The notes beneath the pieces are model-generated. The model saw only the letters and a program-made list of their open reading frames with translations, was not told the origin of the DNA and made no database searches. A DNA stretch of 64,000 nucleotides. It comes from VRUE01 sp035318745 (GTDB lineage: Bacteria; Actinomycetota; Thermoleophilia; Solirubrobacterales; 70-9). Positions 48,811-57,173 of the stretch are shown piece by piece. The first letter of the stretch is position 1. Each line of letters begins with the position of its first letter. The stretch lies in assembly GCA_035318745.1 (NCBI GenBank), contig DATHEA010000041.1:18929-82928 (forward strand), given 5' to 3'. A program made the translations under genes and the position numbers.

Positions 48811-49812
48811 CTACCGGGGTGGACCGCTCGCAATACGTAGGACGGCGGCACCTCGCAAGCTGCCGCTGCGGATCGAGTCGATTGCCTCGTTGACTGCCTC
48901 CAGCGGATGAACCTCGACCTCGGTCCGGATCGGTACCTTGGGCGCCAGCGCCAGGAACTCCTCGCCGTCTTGGCGCGTCAGGTTGGCGACAGATCCCATG
49001 GATCGCTCCCCCCAAAGCTGCTCGTACGAAAATGCCGGGATGTCGCTCATGTGGATGCCTGCGCTGATTATCCGCGCGCCCTTGGCGCTGACTCGCAGAG
49101 CCTCGGTCATCAGCGACCCGACCGGGGCGAAGACGATCGCCCCGTCGAGCTCCTCAGGCGGGGGGTCCCCCGAAGCGCCTGCCCACTCGGCCCCGAGGCC
49201 GCGGGCGAACTGTTGCCCCGCCTCGTCGTCCTCGCGGGTGAAAGCAAAGACGCGCCGCCCCTGATGCACAGCGACCTGGCAGAGGATGTGGGCAGCGGCG
49301 CCGAAACCGTAGAAACCGATCCGTTCCGCCTCCCCGACCAGGCGCAGCGCCCGGTAGCCGATCAGCCCGGCGCATAGCAGCGGGGCGGCCTGCTCATCTG
49401 AATAGCTCGCGGGGATCGGAAAGCAGAAGCGCTCGTCGGCGACCGCAAGCTCGGCGTAGCCGCCGTCGATGTCATAGCCGGTGAAGCGGGCGCGGTCGCA
49501 GAGATTCTCGCGGCCGCTGGTGCAGTAGCGGCAGGTTCCGTCGGTCCAGCCCAACCAGGGGACCCCCACCCGCTCGCCGGGGGCGAAGCGCTCGGCGCCT
49601 TCGCCGGCCCCGGCCACCGTGCCGACGATCTGATGGCCAAGGACGAGCGGCAGCTTCGGCTTGCTCAGCTCGCCGTCGACGATGTGCAGATCGGTGCGGC
49701 AGACCCCGCAGGCCGCCACGGAGAGCAGAACCTGCCCGGGGCCCGGCTCTGGATCGGGTAGCTCGGCGAGCCGCAGAGGCTCGCGCTGCCGCTCCAGGAC
49801 CATCGCCCGCAT
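48811..49812 (-). CDS. Zinc-dependent alcohol dehydrogenase
   Basis: About 333 residues from ATG 49812. The catalytic zinc site has CGVCRTDLH and GHQIVG. The structural zinc loop reads TDGTCRYCTSGRENLC, where the first of four Cys is replaced by Asp, as happens in some thermophilic ADHs. The cofactor motif is GFYGFGAAAHILCQVA. The F420 genes around it may be coincidental. Convergent with cofE. Confidence 0.88.
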   Translation of the reverse strand: MRAMVLERQREPLRLAELPDPEPGPGQVLLSVAACGVCRTDLHIVDGELSKPKLPLVLGHQIVGTVAGAGEGAERFAPGERVGVPWLGWTDGTCRYCTSGRENLCDRARFTGYDIDGGYAELAVADERFCFPIPASYSDEQAAPLLCAGLIGYRALRLVGEAERIGFYGFGAAAHILCQVAVHQGRRVFAFTREDDEAGQQFARGLGAEWAGASGDPPPEELDGAIVFAPVGSLMTEALRVSAKGARIISAGIHMSDIPAFSYEQLWGERSMGSVANLTRQDGEEFLALAPKVPIRTEVEVHPLEAVNEAIDSIRSGSLRGAAVLRIASGPPR

Positions 49813-49816
49813 CGCC

Positions 49817-50818
49817 TCAGGGTACGACGGACCCCAAGGTGTCGCCAAGCTTGGTCGGGCCGAACAGCACGTCCGCGGTTCCGACGACGGGTTCGCCTTC
49901 ACGGAAGAGCCCGACTTCGATCTGGGCGTCGCTGCTGCCGGGATCGATCAGGCTGACCCAAGCCTGTGCATCGACTGGCTGACCATCGAGAAGCAGCACG
50001 TAGAAGCCGTCGTCTTCGCTCGATGCCTTGAAGCAGAGAACCGCTTCGTGCCATGCGCCTTCCGCGAGCGGAGACAAGAAGCGTTCGCCGCCCATCGCGT
50101 CGCCGCTGGCCCAGAGCCCTCGCTGAGCACCGCTGCCGTCGTCCCAAAGCTGCAAGCCGAAGCTGGGGCTCTCGCTGCCATCGCCGCGGAACCGCATGAT
50201 CAGGTTTTCGTCTCCAGGCGCCCTGTATGCGATCGGCTGTACGTAGAAGGAGAAGGCGAACGCATACTCGTCGCCGGCGTGAACTTCGACAGGTTCGGCG
50301 GCACCTTCGGGCGAGCCCGTTCCGGCGCCGACCGGGCCCGACGATCCGCCGCCGCCCACGCCACGGGTGGGCGCTGCCGCAACCGGCTCGACCGACGGAG
50401 GCGGAGTGGCAACCGGGACGGCCACCGGCACCGGAGCGGGCTGCGGCACAGGCATGGGCTCGGGCTGGGGCGACTGCGGCGAGCCCTGCGAGGGGGCGCC
50501 AGGGCGAGGACTCGCTACGACCCGAGCGGTGGCGATGCCCAGCCGTGGCTGCGATTCGCCCTTGTCGACAGCAACGCCGGCGGCGATGAGTCTCGGTGCG
50601 GCACCGGTTGCGGGCTGAGCAGGCGCAACGGCGAACTGGCGGCCCCGCGAAACGACCGCCGAGTCGCCCAGGCCGATCCCCAACCCGGGGGCGACGCTCA
50701 GCTGCGGGGCGACCGAGTTCGCCGCCCAGGGCTGAAGGCTGAGCAGCGCCGCAAGTCCGAGCGCGACGAGCAAAGCGATCGTTGAGACGACCGCCGGCCC
50801 CGGGAACCCATTCCCCAC
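49817..50818 (-). CDS. Membrane-anchored protein with Pro-rich stalk and lectin-like domain
   Basis: 333 residues from a GTG. One N-terminal helix (VVSTIALLVALGLAALLSL), then a Pro/Ala/Val-rich stalk (about residues 95-165, e.g. PQPEPMPVPQPAPVPVAVPV), then a C-terminal beta-sandwich resembling concanavalin-like heparin-lyase/PL7 folds (FAFSFYVQPIAYRAPGDENL, GAWHEAVLCFKASSEDDGFY, QIEVGLFREGEPV). Lyase catalytic residues cannot be confirmed. Probably an extracytoplasmic glycan-binding protein. It ends 4 bp before the ADH start. Confidence 0.7.
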   Translation of the reverse strand: MGNGFPGPAVVSTIALLVALGLAALLSLQPWAANSVAPQLSVAPGLGIGLGDSAVVSRGRQFAVAPAQPATGAAPRLIAAGVAVDKGESQPRLGIATARVVASPRPGAPSQGSPQSPQPEPMPVPQPAPVPVAVPVATPPPSVEPVAAAPTRGVGGGGSSGPVGAGTGSPEGAAEPVEVHAGDEYAFAFSFYVQPIAYRAPGDENLIMRFRGDGSESPSFGLQLWDDGSGAQRGLWASGDAMGGERFLSPLAEGAWHEAVLCFKASSEDDGFYVLLLDGQPVDAQAWVSLIDPGSSDAQIEVGLFREGEPVVGTADVLFGPTKLGDTLGSVVP

Positions 50819-50883
50819 CGCTGCAGAACGCGAAGCGATCCGACCACGATACCGCTAGAACAGATGTCCAGCCAGGCCTGCTC

Positions 50884-53166
50884 CTAGTAAGTCTCGACGA
50901 CCTCGTACAAAGTCGTGCGCTGAGCGGGGACGCGACCGGCCGCGCGTGCCGCCTCGATCAGCTGCTCGGGCTCCAGCCGCACGCCATGCTGGGAGCCGGC
51001 CATCCGGGAGATGTTCTCCTCCATCAGCGTGCCGCCGAGATCGTTGACACCCCAGCGCAGCGCCTCGGTCGCGGCCTCGAGGCCCATCTTCACCCAGCTC
51101 GCCTGCAGGTTGGGAATCGTCCGCCCCAAGGCGAGGCGAAAAGCGGCGGTGTGCTTGAGGTTCTCGCTCGCCGAGATCTCCTCGATGCCATGGGTGCGCC
51201 CGAGCATCGTGTTGAAGGGGATGAAGCTGAGCGGCACGAACTCGGTGATCCCGCCGGTCCGCTCCTGCAGGGCCCGCACCACCCGCATGTGGCGGGCCAG
51301 CTCGCGGGGCTCCTCGATGTGACCGAACATCACGGTCGAGGTCGAGCGCAGCCCGGCGCGGTGGGAGGCTTCGACGATCTCCACCCAGCGCTGCGCCGGC
51401 AGCTTGTTGGGGGAGATCCGCTGGCGGACGCCGTCGTCGAGCACCTCGGCGGCGGTGCCGGGCGTCGAACCGAGGCCGCACTCCAGCAGGTACTCGAACA
51501 CCTCGCCGGGCTCTTTGCCCGAGCGCTCGCACATGTAGTGGACCTCCATCGGCGAGTAGGCGTGCAGGTGGAGCTGCGGCGCCACGTCCTTCGCCAGCCG
51601 CAGCCACTTGCCGTACTCCTCCAAGGTCAGGTCGGGGTGAATGCCCCCCTGCATGCAGAGCTCGGTTGCACCGAAGTCGACCGCTTCCTGGATCCGCGCC
51701 GCAAAGTCCTCTTCAGAGACCTCATAAGCGTCAGGCGACCGCTTCCCCTGCCCAAACCCACAGAAGGCGCAGCCGACGACGCAGATGTTGGTGAAGTTGA
51801 TGTTGCGGTTGACGACAAACGTCGCCCGTTCCCCAGCCAGCTCCTCACGAAGCTCATCGGCAGCAACCCGCATCTCCTCGATCACCTCGGGCCGAGTCTC
51901 GGCAAACAACGCGGTCAGCTCGTCCTCGCTCAGCTCAACCCCACCGCGCCCCTTCGCAATCGCCCGCGGCGCCAAGTGCCCATCGATCACCTCTTCGTGC
52001 CGACGCCCGGAGCCCTTGCGAGGAATGAAGCTCCAATACTTCAACTTGATCACATCGAGAACCCCCTGCTCCATCCAATCCGCATCCATGTACTGCGGGT
52101 AGACGCACAGCCGCTCCGTCAGCGCGTAGCCCTTCGGCGCCAGCCCCTTCCGGACCTCATGGGGGCTGGGAAACGCATGCTCTGGGGAGATGTGATCTCC
52201 GTTTGAAGACAGGCCACCCAAGTCCGTCGCGCCAGCTTCCACAAGCTCAGCCCATGCGTCAGACAGGTTCGGCGGGACCTGAACCCCAACGTCCGGCATA
52301 AGCCTCTTGCACTCAGCAATCAGGCGCTTGATATCCGCAACCGAAACGGGCGTCGCCCACTCTGGCAGGGAGGACGGGGGTGTCCCTCCGCGCAGCGGCG
52401 TCCTGTTTTTCGCCCCATCGGCATCTTCTGACGGCACTCCAGCGTCGCTGGCGAAAAACCCAGCAAGCGGAGGGACACCCCCGTCCTCCCCCCACCGCTC
52501 GCGTGACGCGGCATCAGCGATGTCGGCGACCTCCTGCCCGTAATAGCGGGGGTGCGGAACGAAGTTCTGGAGAATGACCTCCTGAAGGTGGCCGTACTCA
52601 GTGTGGAGGGCAGCCAGGGCTTCCAGCGATTCGACTTGCTCGTCCTGCGTCTCACCGATTCCAACCAGGATCCCGCTGGTGAAGGGGATCCTCAGCTCGC
52701 CGGCGGCCTCGATCGTCGCCAGCCGCTGCGCCGGATGCTTCGTCGGCGAACCGGCGTGAACCGTTTGCATGAGCCTCTCGGAGGTCGACTCGAGCATCAA
52801 GCCCTGAGAGGCGGTCACCTCGCGAAGACGGCTCAGATCGTCAGAGCTGAGAACGCCGATGTTGGTGTGGGGCAATATGCCTCGCTCCAAGGCTCGCTCG
52901 CAGGCCCAGACGACATAGGAGGTGAAGTCCTCGTGGCCCCACTCCGCCAGCTTGGCGGCAACCAGAGGGTTGACCTCGGGACGCTCGCCGGTGAGAACCA
53001 GGAGCTCCTTCGCGTTCCGCCGCACGGCTTCGTCGAGCTTCTGTTCGACCTCCCGCGGAGGATGGAGATGAGCTTGGCGAGTCGCGAAGGCGCAGTACTT
53101 GCAGTAGCACTGGCAGGTGCGGGAGAGGGAGAGCGTGTAGTTCCTCGAGAAGGTGACCCGGCGCAC
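50884..53166 (-). CDS. fbiC: FbiC: 7,8-didemethyl-8-hydroxy-5-deazariboflavin (Fo) synthase
   Basis: About 760 residues from GTG 53166. A fusion of two radical-SAM enzymes. The CofG half has CQCYCKYC (C18, C22, C25); the CofH half has VVGCAFCGFG near residue 480. LQNFVPHPRYYG, GGLSSNGDHISPEH and LCMQGGIHPDLTLEEYG are family landmarks. It builds the F420 chromophore from tyrosine and 5-amino-6-ribitylaminouracil. Residues about 226-266 (GEDGGVPPLAGFF to LRGGTPPSSLP) are extra and encoded by a 123-bp perfect-armed palindromic element inserted in frame in a variable loop of the CofG half. Confidence 0.94.
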   Translation of the reverse strand: MRRVTFSRNYTLSLSRTCQCYCKYCAFATRQAHLHPPREVEQKLDEAVRRNAKELLVLTGERPEVNPLVAAKLAEWGHEDFTSYVVWACERALERGILPHTNIGVLSSDDLSRLREVTASQGLMLESTSERLMQTVHAGSPTKHPAQRLATIEAAGELRIPFTSGILVGIGETQDEQVESLEALAALHTEYGHLQEVILQNFVPHPRYYGQEVADIADAASRERWGEDGGVPPLAGFFASDAGVPSEDADGAKNRTPLRGGTPPSSLPEWATPVSVADIKRLIAECKRLMPDVGVQVPPNLSDAWAELVEAGATDLGGLSSNGDHISPEHAFPSPHEVRKGLAPKGYALTERLCVYPQYMDADWMEQGVLDVIKLKYWSFIPRKGSGRRHEEVIDGHLAPRAIAKGRGGVELSEDELTALFAETRPEVIEEMRVAADELREELAGERATFVVNRNINFTNICVVGCAFCGFGQGKRSPDAYEVSEEDFAARIQEAVDFGATELCMQGGIHPDLTLEEYGKWLRLAKDVAPQLHLHAYSPMEVHYMCERSGKEPGEVFEYLLECGLGSTPGTAAEVLDDGVRQRISPNKLPAQRWVEIVEASHRAGLRSTSTVMFGHIEEPRELARHMRVVRALQERTGGITEFVPLSFIPFNTMLGRTHGIEEISASENLKHTAAFRLALGRTIPNLQASWVKMGLEAATEALRWGVNDLGGTLMEENISRMAGSQHGVRLEPEQLIEAARAAGRVPAQRTTLYEVVETY
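52368..52490. repeat. 123-bp palindromic element inserted in frame in fbiC
   Basis: Perfect 24-bp terminal inverted repeats (52368-52391 and 52467-52490; outer sequence GGGAGGACGGGGGTGTCCC) with a second, inner inverted repeat TTTTTCGCC / GGCGAAAAA. The length, 123 bp, is exactly 41 codons, and the reading frame stays open. Structure and behaviour resemble Rickettsia palindromic elements or small MITEs. The arm core GGTGTCCC...TCCG recurs in the palindrome at 55062-55169. Confidence 0.85.
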
Positions 53167-53192
53167 AGTTTCCAAGCTACTGGAAGCATGCC

Positions 53193-53218
53193 GCCGCCGG
53201 GCCAGTCGGCCCGGCGGC
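53193..53218 (-). terminator. GC-rich hairpin downstream of the aquaporin gene
   Basis: GCCGCCGGGCC pairs perfectly with GGCCCGGCGGC over a 4-base loop, 25 bp after the aquaporin stop and just before fbiC. No U tract follows. It probably separates the two same-strand genes. Confidence 0.55.
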
Positions 53219-53242
53219 TGTGCAGCTAGAGGAAGTCGGCGC

Positions 53243-54007
53243 TCAGGCGGTGGAGCCGGCGCCAGGCTTCGGCGCGACTGGCGCCTTGACCCGCTCGGGC
53301 GGTTCGGTCGGCGCGAGCCCGCCGGGCTCGAGCACGAACCTGTAGACGACCGCTGCAAGCAGCGAGCCGACGATCGGGCCGACCAGGTAGGGCCAGACGC
53401 CGCCCCACTCGTTGCCGACCAGGGCGGGGCCGAACCAGCGAGCGGGGTTGAAGGAGCCGCCGGTCAGTGGACCGCCGACCATGACGATGAACCCAAGCGT
53501 GGTGCCGATCGCCAGCGGCGCCCAATCCTTGACGCTCTTTTTCGAGTAGACGGCGGCGAGGATCACGAGGACAAGGCAGAAGGTCCCGACCGCCTCGACG
53601 ATCGAACCCTGGAAATTGCCGCCGAGCAGAGGGCTGACCGTGGCGGCGCCGTAGTGCGTGGCGCGGCCCTCGTCGAGCAGCAAGCCCTTGGCGAGCAGCG
53701 CGCCGAGCACGCCGCCGGAAAGCTGGGCGAGCATATAGATCACCGCGTCGACCGGGGAGATCCGTCTGATCGCGGCCGCAGCCAGGGTCACGGCGGGGTT
53801 GAAATGGCCACCGCTGGCGACGCCGAACATCACGATCAACCCGAACAGCAGGAAGGCGTGGACGAGGCCGACGACCGCGAAGTCCGTTCCGAACTGAGGC
53901 TGATTGCCGGTGGCCACGAACAGCACGACCACGCTGCAGATGAAGAACACCAACAGGAAAGTGCCGATCAGCTCGGCGAGATATGCCGAAAGTCCTCGTT
54001 GCTGCAC
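53243..54007 (-). CDS. MIP-family aquaporin/glycerol channel
   Basis: 254 residues with six helices and both NPA loops: GGHFNPAVTLA and GGSFNPARWFGPA. The opening LAELIGTFLLVFFIC is typical. The Arg after the second NPA is conserved. Water versus glycerol selectivity cannot be decided. The C-terminal 25 residues are Pro-rich. Divergent from the substrate-binding lipoprotein. Confidence 0.92.
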   Translation of the reverse strand: MQQRGLSAYLAELIGTFLLVFFICSVVVLFVATGNQPQFGTDFAVVGLVHAFLLFGLIVMFGVASGGHFNPAVTLAAAAIRRISPVDAVIYMLAQLSGGVLGALLAKGLLLDEGRATHYGAATVSPLLGGNFQGSIVEAVGTFCLVLVILAAVYSKKSVKDWAPLAIGTTLGFIVMVGGPLTGGSFNPARWFGPALVGNEWGGVWPYLVGPIVGSLLAAVVYRFVLEPGGLAPTEPPERVKAPVAPKPGAGSTA

Positions 54008-54098
54008 TGGTTACGCCTCCTCTAGTCCCGAATCCCTGACACTCGATTTCGGGGCGGGAGTGTATCCGGAATGAGGATTGAATAGTTTTCCCTGTCGA

Positions 54099-55058
54099 AT
54101 GAGACGTGCTGTCGCGCTGCTGGCGGCCGTCCTGCTGCTCATCGGCATGGCCGGTTGCGGCGGGGACGGCGCAGAACCGGGCGCGCCGCAAGGCGTGACG
54201 CTCGTGCTCGATTTCGTGCCCAACGCGGTTCATTCGGGCATCTACTCCGCCCAGCGCGAGGGCTACTACCGCGACAGCGGGATCGACCTGACGATTCGCC
54301 AGCCGGGCGAATCGACCGACGCGCCGAAGCTGCTCGAGGCTGGACGCGCCGACTTCGCAATCCTCGACATCCACGACTTGGGGATCGCCCGGGAGCGCGG
54401 ACTCGACCTGGTCGGGACGGTGCCGATCGTGCAGCGCCCGCTCGCAGCGGTGATCGCCCGCGGCAAAGGACCGGTCCATCGACCCCGCGACCTCGAAGGC
54501 CACACGGTCGGCGTCACCGGCCTTCCCTCCGACGAAGCGGTGGTCGACTCCGAGGTGTCCGCAGACGGCGGCAACGCCGCCCGCGTCGACCGGGTGACGA
54601 TCGGCTTCAACGCCGTCGCCTCGCTGGCCGCGGGCAAGGTGGACGCGGCGACGGGGTTCTGGAACGCCGAGGGCGTGGCGCTGCGCCGCCAGGGCGTCCC
54701 GGTCAAGATCTTCAAGGTGAACCGCTACGGCGCCCCGCCCTACCCGGAGCTGATCCTGACCGCGTCCCAGCACACGATCGACAGCGATCCCGAACTGGTC
54801 GACTCGATGGTCGCGGCGACCAAGCACGGCTACGAATTCGCCTCAGATCACCCGGATCAGGCGCTCGACGACCTGCTCGCCGAAGTACCCAGCCTCGACC
54901 GGGACGACCAGGCGGCGCAGCTGCGCGCACTGCGGTCCGATCTTCACCCAGCTCCGTTCAATCGTGCGGTGCTGCACGGATGGGCGGCCTGGGACCTCGA
55001 ACATGGCCTGCTCGAACGGCCTCTGGACATCGACAAAGCATTCCTGCTTGGCCGCTAG
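54099..55058 (+). CDS. NMT1/THI5-like ABC substrate-binding lipoprotein
   Basis: About 319 residues from ATG 54099. Lipobox GMAGCGGDG. LVLDFVPNAVHSGIYSAQRE, then ARERGLDLVG and IARGKGPVHRPRDLEGHTVG match the NitT/TauT/THI5 group, which binds pyrimidines, sulfonates or nitrate. The opening FVPNAVHSG is close to thiamine-precursor (HMP) receptors. No permease genes adjoin. A 108-bp palindrome begins immediately after the stop. Confidence 0.88.
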   Translation: MRRAVALLAAVLLLIGMAGCGGDGAEPGAPQGVTLVLDFVPNAVHSGIYSAQREGYYRDSGIDLTIRQPGESTDAPKLLEAGRADFAILDIHDLGIARERGLDLVGTVPIVQRPLAAVIARGKGPVHRPRDLEGHTVGVTGLPSDEAVVDSEVSADGGNAARVDRVTIGFNAVASLAAGKVDAATGFWNAEGVALRRQGVPVKIFKVNRYGAPPYPELILTASQHTIDSDPELVDSMVAATKHGYEFASDHPDQALDDLLAEVPSLDRDDQAAQLRALRSDLHPAPFNRAVLHGWAAWDLEHGLLERPLDIDKAFLLGR

Positions 55059-55061
55059 GGG

Positions 55062-55169
55062 TGCGAGGGACCGGGTGTCCCCCTCCGGAAACCCGCATCG
55101 AGGCGGCCTCCAGGGTTCGTTGCGGGGAGGGCTCCAATGTTTCCGGAGGGGGACACCCGGTCCCTCGCA
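55062..55169. repeat. 108-bp palindromic element (perfect 31-bp arms)
   Basis: Arms 55062-55092 and 55139-55169 are perfect inverted repeats (TGCGAGGGACCGGGTGTCCC at the outer end) around a 46-bp loop. It fills almost the whole gap between two same-strand genes. Shares the GGTGTCCC..CTCCGG core with the fbiC insertion, so both may belong to one family. Confidence 0.75.
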
Positions 55170-55186
55170 TAGGTACGCTGCCAGCG

Positions 55187-55549
55187 ATGAGTCTGGTTGC
55201 AGATTTTCAGCAGGTCCTTGACTCTCTGCCGCCCGATTGGACGGATCTGGAGCTTGATCTGCGGATCGAGGACGAAAGCCGGTACGTGGACACCGCTGTG
55301 GCGCTGAGCCAGGTCAATGCTCAGCCTTACTCGGAAGCCGATTGGCACTGGCGGCTGCTGGTGGCTCATAGCTTTGGGCACGCTGCTGCCGCCGAGAGCG
55401 TCGCCGGAGTTCTGGAAAAGCTTGACGCGGACGGCGTCGCTGGTGAGATGCAGGTTCGTGAGGTGCGCGAGGGACGCTCGGAGGTCGTGCAGATGTGGGG
55501 CCGACCGGAGAGCGTGCGCGAGGAGTTTCGCCAGCGCCGCTCGATCTAG
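55187..55549 (+). CDS. Small conserved-looking protein of unknown function
   Basis: 120 residues, acidic, with no signal or membrane segment: FQQVLDSLPPDWTDLELDLR at the start, WHWRLLVAHSFGHAAAAESV in the middle and VVQMWGRPESVREEFRQRRS at the end. No family recognised. Its TAG shares a base with the next gene's GTG start (TAGTG), so the pair is translationally coupled. Confidence 0.75.
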   Translation: MSLVADFQQVLDSLPPDWTDLELDLRIEDESRYVDTAVALSQVNAQPYSEADWHWRLLVAHSFGHAAAAESVAGVLEKLDADGVAGEMQVREVREGRSEVVQMWGRPESVREEFRQRRSI

Positions 55550-55863
55550 TGGCTCGCGTCCTGGTCATCGTCACCGATTTGATGCTGTCCAGCAGGGTCG
55601 AGGAGAGCTTGCGAAGTGCAGGCCACGACGTCGCGGTCGTGCAAAGCTTGCCGGACCCCGTCGAAGCTGACGTGCTCATCTGCGACCTCGACGCCGTGGA
55701 CGTCAAGGAAGTCGCGCAAGCAGACGCGCCAACCCTCGGCTTCTACTCACATGTAGACGTCGAGACCAAGAAAGCTGCCGATGCAGCCGGCATAGACCTC
55801 GCGGTCCCCCGCTCCCGGATGGCCCGCGAACTCCCCGAGCTCGTCGACAAGCTCCTCGCCTAA
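55549..55863 (+). CDS. Degenerate receiver-like small protein
   Basis: 104 residues from GTG 55549. RVLVIVTDLMLSSRVEESLR and DVLICDLDAVDVKEVA resemble the first half of a response-regulator receiver with Asp at the phosphosite, but the loop after it is shortened and the conserved Lys position reads VPRSRM. Coupled to the unknown gene upstream. Likely a non-phosphorylated signalling or regulatory module. Confidence 0.7.
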   Translation: MARVLVIVTDLMLSSRVEESLRSAGHDVAVVQSLPDPVEADVLICDLDAVDVKEVAQADAPTLGFYSHVDVETKKAADAAGIDLAVPRSRMARELPELVDKLLA

Positions 55864-57173
55864 AGAAACAAGTCGACGATCAGGAAGGCATTGAGGCCGA
55901 TGATCAGCGCCGCCAGCGTCCCGGCGAGCGCGGTGAGCCAGCCCGGATTGGCCAGCGAGCCCATGATGTCGCGCCGGCGGGCGATCAGCACCAGCGGAAC
56001 CAGGGCAAAGGGGATGCCGAAGGAGAGGACGACCTGGCTGAGGACGAGAGCGTCGGTCGGATTGAAGCCGATCGCAAGAACCAGCAGGGCCGGCGTCAGG
56101 GTGATCGCGCGGCGCAGGAAGAGCGGAATCGAGCGGCGGATGAAGCCCTGCATCACGACCTGACCGGCCATCGTGCCGACCGAGGACGAGGCGAAGCCTG
56201 AGGCCACCAGGGCTATCCCAAAGATCGTGGCGGCGTTGCCCGAGACCAGGGACCCAAGCGCGTCGAACGCGCCTTCGATCGAATCGACGCCGGTCAGCCC
56301 GCTGGTGTTGAAGAGCGCAGCGGCGACGATCATCATCGAGAGGTTGACCATGCCGGCGAGCGAGAGGGCGATCACCACGTCGACCTTCTCGAAGCCGAGG
56401 ATGCGCTTTTTCTCGCCCTCGTCGCGGCCGACGATCCGCTTCTGGGTCAGCGCCGAGTGCAGGTAGATGACGTGGGGCATCACGGTCGCGCCGATGATCC
56501 CCGTCGCGAGCAGGATGCTCTCGGTGCCGGAGAAACCGGGCAGAATGAGGTGCTTGGCGACTTCGTCAGCCGCCGGCTTGGCGTGGAAGAGCTCGACCAC
56601 GAAGGAGGCGACAACCACGCCGACCATCGCGGTTATCCCCGCCTCCAACCGGCGGAACCCCCGCTGCTGAAGGGTGAGGATGCCGAAGGCACCGGCGCCG
56701 GCGATCAGCCCGGCCGGGAAGAGCGGGATGCCGAAGAGCAGGTTGAGGCCGAGCGCGGCGCCGACCACCTCGGCGATGTCGCAGGCCATTGCAACCAGCT
56801 CGGCCTGCAGCCAGAGACCGATGCGAGCGCGGGGGAAGCATCTGCGGCATAGCTCGGCGAGGTTTTCGCCAGTCGCAATCCCCAGCTTCGCCGACTGGGT
56901 CTGGACCAGCATCGCGACGAGGTTCGCCGCCAGCACGACCCAGAGCAGCAGGTAGCCAAACTTGGCGCCGCCGGCGATGTTGGTGGCGAAGTTGCCGGGA
57001 TCGATGTAGGCGACGGCGGCGACGAAAGCTGGGCCGAGGAAGGGCCAGACTCGGCTGGGGCCGCGGTTGTGGCCGTCCAGCGAGCGACGTGCGGCCGCCG
57101 CAACCGCCGCCTCGCCGGGAAGTACGTCCTCGACCGTCGCTTCGCCGGTCGGCGGAGGAGGCGGCGGCTTCAA
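55860..57173 (-). CDS. mntH: Nramp-family Mn(II)/Fe(II) transporter
   Basis: 437 residues, about eleven helices. The metal-binding motif of helix 1 is VAYIDPGNFATN and that of helix 6 is GATVMPHVIYLHS, both as in proton-coupled Mn/Fe importers. Encoded directly after mntR with a 4-bp overlap (ATGA). Its 3' end overlaps the convergent receiver-like gene by 4 bp. Confidence 0.94.
   Translation of the reverse strand: MKPPPPPPTGEATVEDVLPGEAAVAAAARRSLDGHNRGPSRVWPFLGPAFVAAVAYIDPGNFATNIAGGAKFGYLLLWVVLAANLVAMLVQTQSAKLGIATGENLAELCRRCFPRARIGLWLQAELVAMACDIAEVVGAALGLNLLFGIPLFPAGLIAGAGAFGILTLQQRGFRRLEAGITAMVGVVVASFVVELFHAKPAADEVAKHLILPGFSGTESILLATGIIGATVMPHVIYLHSALTQKRIVGRDEGEKKRILGFEKVDVVIALSLAGMVNLSMMIVAAALFNTSGLTGVDSIEGAFDALGSLVSGNAATIFGIALVASGFASSSVGTMAGQVVMQGFIRRSIPLFLRRAITLTPALLVLAIGFNPTDALVLSQVVLSFGIPFALVPLVLIARRRDIMGSLANPGWLTALAGTLAALIIGLNAFLIVDLFL

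Noticed and set aside
45771..53166. The alcohol dehydrogenase as an F420-dependent enzyme because it sits among F420 genes
   Set aside because: It has a standard zinc-ADH fold with a nucleotide-binding GxGxxA-type motif and no feature of F420-dependent families.
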